Part shown: one piece after another, positions 47,388 to 54,904 of the stretch
Numbering within the stretch: position 1 is the first letter of the stretch
Layout: the number at the start of each line of letters is the position of its first letter
The notes under the pieces: generated by a model
What the model was told of the DNA's origin: nothing
The model's database searches: none
Seen by the model: the letters and a program-made list of their open reading frames with translations, nothing else
Translations under genes and position numbers: made by a program
Origin: Chloroflexota bacterium
GTDB lineage: Bacteria; Chloroflexota; Dehalococcoidia; CAUJGQ01
Direction of reading: 5' to 3'
DNA length: 64,000 bases
NCBI GenBank assembly: GCA_963170165.1
Contig: CAUJGQ010000094.1
Coordinates: forward strand, 1 to 64,000

Positions 47388-47848
47388 GCGACCGTGCCTT
47401 TCGGCTGTTCGAGTTCATCGGCCGGCGGCGGGCGGCGACGAGCTGGCTGCTCGGCGTGGCAGCGATTGTAGCCATCGCCGGCGGAGCATGGTTCGGCACC
47501 GCATCCAGCAACCCCGCCGAAGCGCGGACAGCGCAGGGCGATGACAGCACGCGGCAGCTGCCCGCCACCGTGGCCGCCGGTCGCCGCTCGCTTCAGGGGG
47601 TGATCGTTCAGGTCCGCCCACGGGTGATCTTGGTGAGGGCCGAAGATGGCAGTGTCATGCGGGTGGCCGTCGATGAGCGCACCACCATTCGCCGCTCCGG
47701 TGTCACCGTCCCGCGTGACAGCCTGGCCGGAGGTATGCGCGTGCTGGTGCTTGGCCGCACGCGTGACGATGGCAGCATGCGCGCTGCGGTGGTTGCCGTT
47801 CGAGGGAGCAGCCCGGCGACGGCGCCGGCAGCTAACCGGCCGCCATAG
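47384..47848 (+). CDS. Membrane-anchored protein with DUF5666-like domain
   Basis: 154 residues. One N-terminal helix (about 20-40), then a basic/Ser spacer, then a compact beta domain (about 68-142: LQGVIVQVRPRVILVRAEDG, RVAVDERTTIRR, GGMRVLVLG) of the kind seen in DUF5666 proteins, located outside the membrane. Ends in an Ala/Pro tail. Third gene of the ECF sigma set (ATGA overlap). Confidence 0.7.
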   Translation: MSDRAFRLFEFIGRRRAATSWLLGVAAIVAIAGGAWFGTASSNPAEARTAQGDDSTRQLPATVAAGRRSLQGVIVQVRPRVILVRAEDGSVMRVAVDERTTIRRSGVTVPRDSLAGGMRVLVLGRTRDDGSMRAAVVAVRGSSPATAPAANRPP

Positions 47849-47878
47849 CACGCGAGTGCCTGCAACGGGCGGTGCCGG

Positions 47879-47884
47879 TACGAT
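47879..47884 (+). promoter_or_regulatory. -10 element placing the EamA mRNA start at its ATG
   Basis: TACGAT ends six bases before the ATG at 47891. Transcription starting seven bases after the -10 would begin at the start codon, and there is no ribosome-binding site, as in leaderless genes. The -35 is weak. Confidence 0.4.
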
Positions 47885-47890
47885 GCACAC

Positions 47891-48805
47891 ATGGAACCAG
47901 GTGCCCCGCGCCTCTATGGCGGGCTCCTCCTCGGGGTGGTGGCCGTCTCGTGGGCGGCGATCTTCATCCGGCTCGCTGAGGCGCCAGCCCTCTCACAGTC
48001 CGCCTACCGGCTCCTGTTTGGTGCGGCCCCGGTGGCCGTCTTTGCGCTGGCGCGACGTCGCCGAGAGATCGCCGGCCTGAATCGGCGGGAGTGGCTGCTG
48101 CTGCTAGTTGCCGGTGGCGCGCTCGCACTGCACTTTGCTACCTGGATTGCCTCACTCAGCCGCACGACCGTCGCCAGTTCGGTCGCCCTGGTCACCACGC
48201 AGCCGGTCTGGGTGGCGCTGATGGCCGCGGGAGTGCTCCGTGAGCCGCTCGGCCGTCGCGGCTGGCTGGCCATGTCCGTCGCCATGGCCGGGGGAGTAAC
48301 GATCGCCGGCGCCGATGTGCAGCTGGACCGCAGCGCGCTGGTTGGGGATGGCCTGGCGCTAGTGGGCGCGGTGTGCGCGGCTGTCTACTTCGTCGCCGGC
48401 CGCAGCGTACGGCCAACGATGACGCTGGCCACGTACATAGCAGTGGTATACAGCGTCGCAGCCGTGCTGCTGCTGCCGCTCGCGCTCATTGCGGGACAGC
48501 CCCTCACCGGATTCTCGCGCCAGACCTGGGTCATGCTGCTGTTGATGGCCCTGATCCCGCAACTGCTGGGGCACTCGGCGCTCAACTGGGCGTTGCGCTA
48601 TCTATCCGCACCGTTCGTGTCGATCAGCATCCTGGGCGAGCCGGTGATTTCCACGCTGCTGGCCATCCCAATCCTGAGCGAGACGCCGGGCCCGGTTCGG
48701 GCGGCCGGCGGTGCCCTGACGCTGGCCGGCGTGTACCTCGCGGTGCGTGAGGAGGCAGCACAGACCCGGCAACGGGCCGGCCGCGACAGCACAGCCCTGG
48801 TCTGA
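47891..48805 (+). CDS. EamA-family (DMT) transporter
   Basis: 304 residues with ten hydrophobic helices in two halves, each an EamA domain. Starts LYGGLLLGVVAVSWAAIFIR and has APALSQSAYRLLFGA, the family's first loop, and ISILGEPVISTLLAIPILSE in the second half. Exports small metabolites or amino acids; substrate unknown. Probably leaderless. Convergent with the sirtuin gene. Confidence 0.92.
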   Translation: MEPGAPRLYGGLLLGVVAVSWAAIFIRLAEAPALSQSAYRLLFGAAPVAVFALARRRREIAGLNRREWLLLLVAGGALALHFATWIASLSRTTVASSVALVTTQPVWVALMAAGVLREPLGRRGWLAMSVAMAGGVTIAGADVQLDRSALVGDGLALVGAVCAAVYFVAGRSVRPTMTLATYIAVVYSVAAVLLLPLALIAGQPLTGFSRQTWVMLLLMALIPQLLGHSALNWALRYLSAPFVSISILGEPVISTLLAIPILSETPGPVRAAGGALTLAGVYLAVREEAAQTRQRAGRDSTALV

Positions 48806-48816
48806 CGTCGCGACGC

Positions 48817-49599
48817 TTAGGCAAGCGCGGCGCGCACGCGTTCAACGACCTTTGGCAGCAGCTCGCCGGACGGGCCGTGCAACACCGCCGCAGCGTACGG
48901 CGTAAACGGTGTCTCCTCGACATTGACTTCGATCAGGGCGCCACCTGCGCGGAGCACCTGCAGCGGATAGCCCGCGGCGGGATATACGGTGCCCGAGGTT
49001 CCCACCACAATCATCACGTCGCACCACTGCGCCTGCTGCTCGCAGGTCCGCAATGCCTGGACGGGGATCGGCTCGCCAAACATAACGGTGTCGCTCTTGA
49101 CGATGTCGCCGCACACGGCGCACAGCGGCGGGACTTCCTCCTCGGTCAGCTCACGGGCCGGCTCGCGGCGGCCGCAGCCGATGCAGCGCAGCAGAGTACG
49201 GTTGCCGTGGATTTCGGTCACGGCCACGCTGCCCGCCTGTTGATGCAGGTTGTCAACGTTCTGGGTGATGATGTGCTTCAGCACCCCGAGTTGCTCCAGG
49301 GCGGCAAGCGCGAGGTGACCGGGATTTGGCCGTGCGGCGGAGATAGCCTCCGTAAACTCAGACGGGCGCGCGCGCTCCTGGAGGCGCTGGAGCCACCAGC
49401 CGCGCGGATCAGCGGAGAAGCGTTCGTATTGGTTCATCGGTGGCTCACCGAACCGCGTCCACAGACCGCCCTCGCCGCGAAAGGTTGGGATACCGCTCTC
49501 GCGGGACAGCCCCGCGCCGGCCAACGCGAGAGCATGGCGGGCGCCGGCCAGCAGCTCGGCCGCGCGCAAAACCTCGGCTTCAACCGATCTGGCCGTCAT
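48817..49599 (-). CDS. cobB: NAD-dependent protein deacylase (sirtuin)
   Basis: 260 residues. Removes acyl groups from lysines using NAD. ALAGAGLSRESGIPTFRG (NAD loop), TQNVDNLHQQAG, catalytic H131 in EIHGN, zinc Cys 139/142 and 160/163, and VVGTSGTVYPAA. ATG after AGGGGG, three bases from the stop of the small CxxC gene, so the two form an operon. Confidence 0.95.
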   Translation of the reverse strand: MTARSVEAEVLRAAELLAGARHALALAGAGLSRESGIPTFRGEGGLWTRFGEPPMNQYERFSADPRGWWLQRLQERARPSEFTEAISAARPNPGHLALAALEQLGVLKHIITQNVDNLHQQAGSVAVTEIHGNRTLLRCIGCGRREPARELTEEEVPPLCAVCGDIVKSDTVMFGEPIPVQALRTCEQQAQWCDVMIVVGTSGTVYPAAGYPLQVLRAGGALIEVNVEETPFTPYAAAVLHGPSGELLPKVVERVRAALA

Positions 49600-49602
49600 T
49601 GG

Positions 49603-49941
49603 CTAGCCCCCTGGGGCGTAGTATGCACAAGCAAACCGCAGCCAAGCCGCGTACTCCTGATCGGACAGCGTTGGGCCGGACAGCCGTAATGCAGCAAAGG
49701 CATCCACGGCGCCAGCCAGCCGCTCGCGCGTGTGCGGGTCGAGCCCGCTTTTGCTGGCGCCGATCTTGTTCAGCTCATGCTCGACATGCTCGTACCACTC
49801 TGGCGCCATGCCGCGAAAGAGGTCGAGCCATTCCTGCTCCCGGCGCGGAAACTGCTGCGCGCAGATACCGCAGTACAGCTCGCGGTCGAACGGGTACTCG
49901 CGATCATCTGATCCGTAGTGAAAGCAATGAGGGCACAACAT
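49603..49941 (-). CDS. Small CxxC protein upstream of the sirtuin
   Basis: 112 residues. N-terminal zinc-ribbon-like CPHC (C3/C6) and CGIC (C24/C27), then a helical region with EWLDLFRGMAPEWYEHVEHELNK cut by charged turns. No family recognised. Three bases before the sirtuin gene on the same strand, so a functional link to deacylation or its substrate is possible. Confidence 0.7.
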   Translation of the reverse strand: MLCPHCFHYGSDDREYPFDRELYCGICAQQFPRREQEWLDLFRGMAPEWYEHVEHELNKIGASKSGLDPHTRERLAGAVDAFAALRLSGPTLSDQEYAAWLRFACAYYAPGG

Positions 49942-49988
49942 CGCGAGCCATTACCAAGCGGGGCACGGGACCCCGCCTGCAGCACTCT

Positions 49989-51227
49989 CTAGCGGGCCTT
50001 CTCGAGCGCCCGTGCCAGCCGGCGAATCGCCTCGGCCTGCACATTCTCGGATAGGTAGCTGAAGCACAGGCGCAGGCTATGCTGTCCGCCCCCCTTGGCG
50101 AAGAACGAGGCACCCGGAATGAACTGCACACCCTCGTCGCTAGCCGCCGCCGCCAGCGCTTTGGGATCGGTAGAGGCTGGGTAGCTCAGCCAGATGAAGA
50201 AGCCGCCCTCGGGATGGGTCCAGGTGGCCAGCCCGCTGCAGCTCTCCTCCAGCGCGCTCAGCATGCCATCGCACTTCGCCTTGTAGATCGCGCGCATCTT
50301 GGCAAGGTGCGGTTGGTGATTGCCAGCCTCCAGGTATGCCGCGATGATGCGCGAGGTGAAGGGACTGGTGCCGTTGTCGAAGCGCATCCTCGTGACCGCG
50401 TCCACATACTCGCGCGAGGCCTGGATCCAGCCGACCCGGAGACCGGTGGCGATGATCTTGCTGAATGAGCCACAGCGAATCACGCCGTCACCACCGGCCA
50501 GCGACAGGATTGAGGGCACAGGTGCACCGGAGAAACGCAGTTCGCCATAGGGGTCGTCTTCCAGGATCAGTACCCGGTGGCGGGCGGCAACCTCGATCAA
50601 GGCCTTGCGCCGCTCGTGTGTGGAAGTGATGCCCATCGGATTCTGGAAGGTGGGAATGGTGTAGATCAGCTTCGGCCGCCGGCCCTCGGCTGCCAGCCGC
50701 GTCAACAGCTCGTCCAGTTCGGGGATGAGGATACCGTGCTCATCCATGCCCACCTCTTCGATGACGGCGCCCGCGCCACGGAGATGGCGGATGATACCGC
50801 CCCAGGCAGGCGTCTCGATCACGACCGTGTCACCGGGGTTCAAGAAGGTGTCAAGGATGTTGTGCAGCGCGTGGGCTGAGCCGCTAGTAAGCGCGACATT
50901 GTCGACGCCGTAGCCCAGCCCAGGCTGAGGGTCTACCTCGGCTGCCACCAACTCGCGCAGCCCTGGGAAACCGTAGTTGCCACCGTACTCCAGGGCGGGA
51001 GCTGCTTCCCGGGCGAGCACGGTGCGGGTCGCCTCCAGCAGCGCGGCAGTCGGCAAAGCATCGGGATCGGGGACACCGCCGGTCAGCGGAATGGTACCCT
51101 CCCGCGCCGGCGAAGCCCAACTGCCGGCGCCCATCGCCGCAGCCCGATGGTTGAGGAATTCGTGGATGGCGCTGCCGGCCCAGGGTGTACCCGGATCGGC
51201 CTGGGGGGGCGTGGGTGTGTGTGTCAC
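49989..51227 (-). CDS. PLP aminotransferase of the 2-aminoadipate (LysN/MocR-like) type
   Basis: 412 residues, class I fold. GGVPDPDALPT, EYGGNYGFPGLRELVA, SGSAHALHNI, IPTFQNPMGITST, LEDDPYGELRF and the PLP lysine K257 in GSFSKIIATGLRVGW. Resembles 2-aminoadipate and valine-pyruvate type aminotransferases; substrate uncertain. No helix-turn-helix domain. Start GTG 51227 follows AAAGGAG at eight bases; a 54-residue longer frame has no support. Confidence 0.92.
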   Translation of the reverse strand: MTHTPTPPQADPGTPWAGSAIHEFLNHRAAAMGAGSWASPAREGTIPLTGGVPDPDALPTAALLEATRTVLAREAAPALEYGGNYGFPGLRELVAAEVDPQPGLGYGVDNVALTSGSAHALHNILDTFLNPGDTVVIETPAWGGIIRHLRGAGAVIEEVGMDEHGILIPELDELLTRLAAEGRRPKLIYTIPTFQNPMGITSTHERRKALIEVAARHRVLILEDDPYGELRFSGAPVPSILSLAGGDGVIRCGSFSKIIATGLRVGWIQASREYVDAVTRMRFDNGTSPFTSRIIAAYLEAGNHQPHLAKMRAIYKAKCDGMLSALEESCSGLATWTHPEGGFFIWLSYPASTDPKALAAAASDEGVQFIPGASFFAKGGGQHSLRLCFSYLSENVQAEAIRRLARALEKAR

Positions 51228-51426
51228 CGCATAGTCTCCTTTGGCTGCCGCGGGCGCGACGAATGCGCCTCCGCGCGTAAACGTGCCGTCATCGTAGCGA
51301 GCAGGGCAGGCGAGCGTAAGCAGCCGGGCCAATCTCCCAGGAAGTTGGCCGGGCCACGTTAACCTTTCCCGAAACGCGACGTTGAACAAGGTGTACGGAC
51401 GATGGCGGTAGCCCGCCGCGACGCAC

Positions 51427-51472
51427 TGTAGTGGCCCCGGCGTTCAAGGGGGCTGACGCCGGGGCCGCTGCA
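51427..51472. other. 17-bp inverted repeat in the divergent aminotransferase gap
   Basis: Arms at 51427-51443 and 51456-51472 pair over 17 bp (two G-U) around a 12-base loop, core GGCCCCGGCGT/ACGCCGGGGCC. It is the only marked structure in the 382-base gap between two divergent aminotransferases (51228-51609); a TACGAT -10-like hexamer is at 51546-51551, downstream of it. Could be an operator, an upstream RNA structure or a stray terminator. Confidence 0.55.
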
Positions 51473-51609
51473 TTCTCCCCCAGCACTCGATGCTGCCCGC
51501 GGCCTCCGGCGCCGCTGCGGTTCGTGACGGCCAGTGTGACGGGTGTACGATGGGGACACAACACCCCGTCCCGTCACGGCGGGCCACCGCGCACGCCGAG
51601 GAGGCAGGT

Positions 51610-52809
51610 TTGAATCATCCGACATCCCGCGTGCACGGCGGCAGTCGCGCCATCGCCCGCCGCATCGACGCGATTCCTGCATCCGGCATTCGCCGGTTCT
51701 TCGACATCGCCGCGACAATGCCCAACGTCATCTCGCTTGGCATCGGTGAGCCGGACTTCACCACCCCGGAACACATTCGCGCGGCAGGGCAGCGCTCCAT
51801 CCAAGATGGTGAAACCCACTACACCTCGAACTTCGGATTGCTCGAACTGCGCGAGGCCATCGCCGCCAAGCTGGCCAAGCGCTACCAGGTACGCTACGAC
51901 CCGCATACCGAGATCCTGATCACTACCGGCGTCTCTGAGGGGCTCAACATCGCCTGCCAGGCGCTGCTCGATCCTGGTGACGAGGTGCTGCTGCCCGAGC
52001 CCCACTACGTCGCCTATCCCCCCAACATCATCCTGGCCGGTGGGGAAGTTCGCGCGATCCCGACCTGCTCCGCCGATGGATTTCGCCCGCGAATCAACGT
52101 GCTGGAAGCGGCTGTTAGCGACCGAACCAAGCTGTTGATGATCGGCTACCCCGCCAATCCAACCGGAGCGGTTCTGAGCCGGGGCGAGCTGGAGGAGCTG
52201 GCGGCGTTCGTTCAGCGCCACGACCTGTACGTCATCTCGGATGAGATCTACGACCGCCTCACCTACGACGGCGATCACGTCAGCTTCGCCTCGTTGCCAG
52301 GGATGCAGGCGCGCACGGTGCTGCTTGGCGGCTTCTCCAAGTCCTATGCGATGACCGGTTGGCGGCTGGGCTGGCTGGCGGCGCCGCGTGAGGTGCTGGA
52401 AGCAATCATGAAGGTGCACCAGTACGTGATGATGTCGGCGCCGACCGCCTCCCAGTGCGCGGGTTTGGAGGCGCTGCGCGCCGGCGAAGAGGATGTCCAC
52501 TTGATGGTGGCCGAGTACGAGCGGCGCCGGCGGGTGATGGTCGATGGCTTCAACGCTGCCGGGCTCGCATGCCAGGACCCGCTGGGCGCCTTCTACTGCT
52601 TCCCAGACATCACCTCCACGGGTCTCGATGACGAAACGTTTTGCGAACGGCTGCTGTACGAGGAGCAAGTAGCAGTAATCCCCGGCTCCGCCTTCGGCCG
52701 CTCTGGCAGCGGTCACGTGCGCGCCTGCTACGCCACTGCCATCGAGCAGATTGAGGAAGCGATGGTGCGCATTCGCCGGTTCACCGAACGGATTCGCGGC
52801 GGAGCATAG
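51610..52809 (+). CDS. Class I/II aminotransferase (aspartate aminotransferase-like)
   Basis: 399 residues. SLGIGEPDFTTPEHI, HYTSNFGLLELREAIA, GVSEGLNIACQAL, GYPANPTGAV, ISDEIYDRLTYDG, PLP lysine K244 in LLGGFSKSYAMTGWRLGW. The subgroup includes aspartate and aromatic aminotransferases and alanine-type enzymes of thermophiles. TTG start 51610 is five bases after GAGGAGG; upstream frame has no such site. Confidence 0.92.
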   Translation: MNHPTSRVHGGSRAIARRIDAIPASGIRRFFDIAATMPNVISLGIGEPDFTTPEHIRAAGQRSIQDGETHYTSNFGLLELREAIAAKLAKRYQVRYDPHTEILITTGVSEGLNIACQALLDPGDEVLLPEPHYVAYPPNIILAGGEVRAIPTCSADGFRPRINVLEAAVSDRTKLLMIGYPANPTGAVLSRGELEELAAFVQRHDLYVISDEIYDRLTYDGDHVSFASLPGMQARTVLLGGFSKSYAMTGWRLGWLAAPREVLEAIMKVHQYVMMSAPTASQCAGLEALRAGEEDVHLMVAEYERRRRVMVDGFNAAGLACQDPLGAFYCFPDITSTGLDDETFCERLLYEEQVAVIPGSAFGRSGSGHVRACYATAIEQIEEAMVRIRRFTERIRGGA

Positions 52810-52870
52810 CATTGCCCCGACGCGGCTGCCCGCGTATCGTCACCACATCCGGTGCCAGAGAGCGAACGCC

Positions 52871-53572
52871 ATGATGCCATGGGACAACGAGCCGGAGGCG
52901 CCGGCCGATCTCGAGCTCAGCATTCGTCGCGCCGCGGTGGCGCCGGAGCCTGGTGGTTCGTACCGGCTGATGCTGGATACCACCCGTGGCATGCTAACGG
53001 GGGTGCTGCACGTCGCCGAGGGCGAAACCGGGGCCGCAGTGATGGTGTCGGGCGCGCTGGGCGGCGTCGATGGACCGGCTGGCAGCATCTACGCGCGGCT
53101 GGGTACAGCCCTGGTGGATAGGGGCGTCACCACGCTGCGGCTGGAGTATCGCCAGCCGGGGGAGTTCGACGAGTCGCTGCTTGATGTCATGGCCGCGCTG
53201 TCATTCCTCAAAGGCGTCGGCGCTGAGCGTGTAGTGCTGATCGGGCACAGCTTTGGTGGCGGCGTGGCCGTCCGCGCCGGTAGCCTGGCGCCCATCGTCT
53301 GCGCGGTTGCAGCCATGTCGAGCCAGTTGTTCGGAACGGAAGAGGCCGGCTCATTGGCTCCCCGTCCGCTGCTGCTGGTGCACGGTATGGATGACCAGGT
53401 GCTCGAAGCCACGGCCAGCGACATCATCTACAACCGGGCCCACGAGCCCAAGCGGCTGGTGCTGTACGCTGGGGCCGGTCACGCGCTCGACCAGTGCAAA
53501 GCGGAACTCTACGATCTGCTGCTGGACTGGATTCCAGAGCAGGCGCGGCCGTCTCAGGGGCGTGACGGGTAA
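52871..53572 (+). CDS. Alpha/beta hydrolase
   Basis: 233 residues. An N-terminal beta section, MVSGALGGVDGP, RLEYRQPGEFDES, nucleophile S127 in GHSFGGGVA, the acid in HGMDDQVLEA and the His in GAGHALDQ. Close to the dienelactone hydrolase/short lipase groups; substrate unknown. It follows the aminotransferase by 61 bases, and two more genes follow closely. Confidence 0.85.
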   Translation: MMPWDNEPEAPADLELSIRRAAVAPEPGGSYRLMLDTTRGMLTGVLHVAEGETGAAVMVSGALGGVDGPAGSIYARLGTALVDRGVTTLRLEYRQPGEFDESLLDVMAALSFLKGVGAERVVLIGHSFGGGVAVRAGSLAPIVCAVAAMSSQLFGTEEAGSLAPRPLLLVHGMDDQVLEATASDIIYNRAHEPKRLVLYAGAGHALDQCKAELYDLLLDWIPEQARPSQGRDG

Positions 53573-53578
53573 CACCGG

Positions 53579-53926
53579 ATGGCTGATCGAACACCGACGA
53601 GGGCGCGGGCATTGTGGGATTGGCTGTTCGGCCCTCCGCGCGTCAAGCAACTGGAGGACGGCTCACTACGGGTGAAGCTGCTCGGACGCGCGCACCACGG
53701 CAACTCGCTGGACGAGCTGTTCACCAGCGTGGCGCGCGAGCGCGACCGCCTGATCACGGCACATGGCCGGTTGCGCGAAGGCACGCCGCTGCGGCCCTAC
53801 CACACCCTCGGTCGCGCGGGGGCTGGTGACATGTACCACCGCGATCTGCAACGGCTGGAGGACCGTCTCAGCGTCTATAACGAGTTCCTTGGCCATCTCG
53901 TACACCGGCTCCAGCAGAGCGCCTGA
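53579..53926 (+). CDS. Hypothetical protein
   Basis: 115 residues, Arg-rich, soluble. Contains LWDWLFGPPRVKQLEDGSL and a helical C terminus (YHRDLQRLEDRLSVYNEFLG). No family recognised. Six bases after the hydrolase and overlapping the glycosidase-like gene by one base, so part of the operon. Confidence 0.65.
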   Translation: MADRTPTRARALWDWLFGPPRVKQLEDGSLRVKLLGRAHHGNSLDELFTSVARERDRLITAHGRLREGTPLRPYHTLGRAGAGDMYHRDLQRLEDRLSVYNEFLGHLVHRLQQSA

Positions 53927-54903
53927 TGGCCGCGCCACTCCTTGGGATCTCCTTCAGTCACCGCCACGCCGCCTGGCTCGGCCTCAATCCCCAGGAGGCG
54001 CTGGAGGCGCTGCTGCGCGACACCGGCATCAAGCACGTGCGGCTGTCACTGTACTGGGATGAAATCGCCCCCGCGCCGGATCGACTGGACTTCACCCCGC
54101 TGCGTCCCTGGCTGGAGATCGCCGCGCGATACGGCTGCGCGGTATTGATGACGGCCGGTATCAAGGCGCAGCGGCATCCGGAGTTCTATCCACCTCCTTG
54201 GCTCACCCATGACCATCCCATGCCTCACGGCGCCAAGCTTGAGCAGTATCCCCGCGTGGTGACGTTGCTGTTGCTGATGCTGGAACGCGCCATCGCGTTT
54301 CTGGCCGACTACGATGTCATCGATGCCTGGCAGGTGGAGAACGAGCCGTTCTTGCCCGCCGCCGGGCGGACGGCCGGTTGGCGCATCTCCCCCGACCTAC
54401 TCGCTCGGGAAGTGGCAGTGGTGTGCGATGCCGACCCGCGACACCGCCCTGTCGTAATCAATCACAGTAGCCGCACCGTGTTCGATCGCGGCTGGCTGCG
54501 CGCCTTGCAGGCGGGAGACGTCCTGGCCCAGAACGTGTACACCCGCCGCCCGATGCGTCCCGGTCTGCCATTGCGCTACCGCAACGATTACGCGCTCTGG
54601 CCGGTCGCCCCGCGGCTGGCGGCCCAGGCAGCGGTGGCGCGACGACTGGGCAAGTCGCTGTGGATCACCGAGCTGCAGGCCGAGCCCTGGGAGCGATTTG
54701 ATCTACTCACAAGACCTCCTGGGCAGACCGGCAGCATATCCCCGCAGCAGCTACGTGCGAACCTGCGCCTCGCCGCGGCCACGCGGGCGGAGCGCATCTA
54801 CCTGTGGGGCGCCGAGTGGTGGCTGTGGATGGCGCGCCGCCACAACGACGGCCGCTACCTGGCGCTGGCGCACAGTATCATCGCCGGTAACACGGCGCTG
54901 TGA
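53926..54903 (+). CDS. TIM-barrel protein resembling retaining glycosidases
   Basis: 325 residues, no signal peptide. The pattern LGISFSHRHAAWLG, HVRLSLYWDEIAP, VLMTAGIKAQRHPE, the acid/base motif WQVENEP (E140) and the late WITELQAEPW (E249 as nucleophile candidate) fits clan GH-A glycosidases. No exact family given; the missing signal peptide suggests an intracellular substrate. Stop two bases from the convergent argS stop. Confidence 0.75.
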   Translation: MAAPLLGISFSHRHAAWLGLNPQEALEALLRDTGIKHVRLSLYWDEIAPAPDRLDFTPLRPWLEIAARYGCAVLMTAGIKAQRHPEFYPPPWLTHDHPMPHGAKLEQYPRVVTLLLLMLERAIAFLADYDVIDAWQVENEPFLPAAGRTAGWRISPDLLAREVAVVCDADPRHRPVVINHSSRTVFDRGWLRALQAGDVLAQNVYTRRPMRPGLPLRYRNDYALWPVAPRLAAQAAVARRLGKSLWITELQAEPWERFDLLTRPPGQTGSISPQQLRANLRLAAATRAERIYLWGAEWWLWMARRHNDGRYLALAHSIIAGNTAL

Positions 54904-54904
54904 C

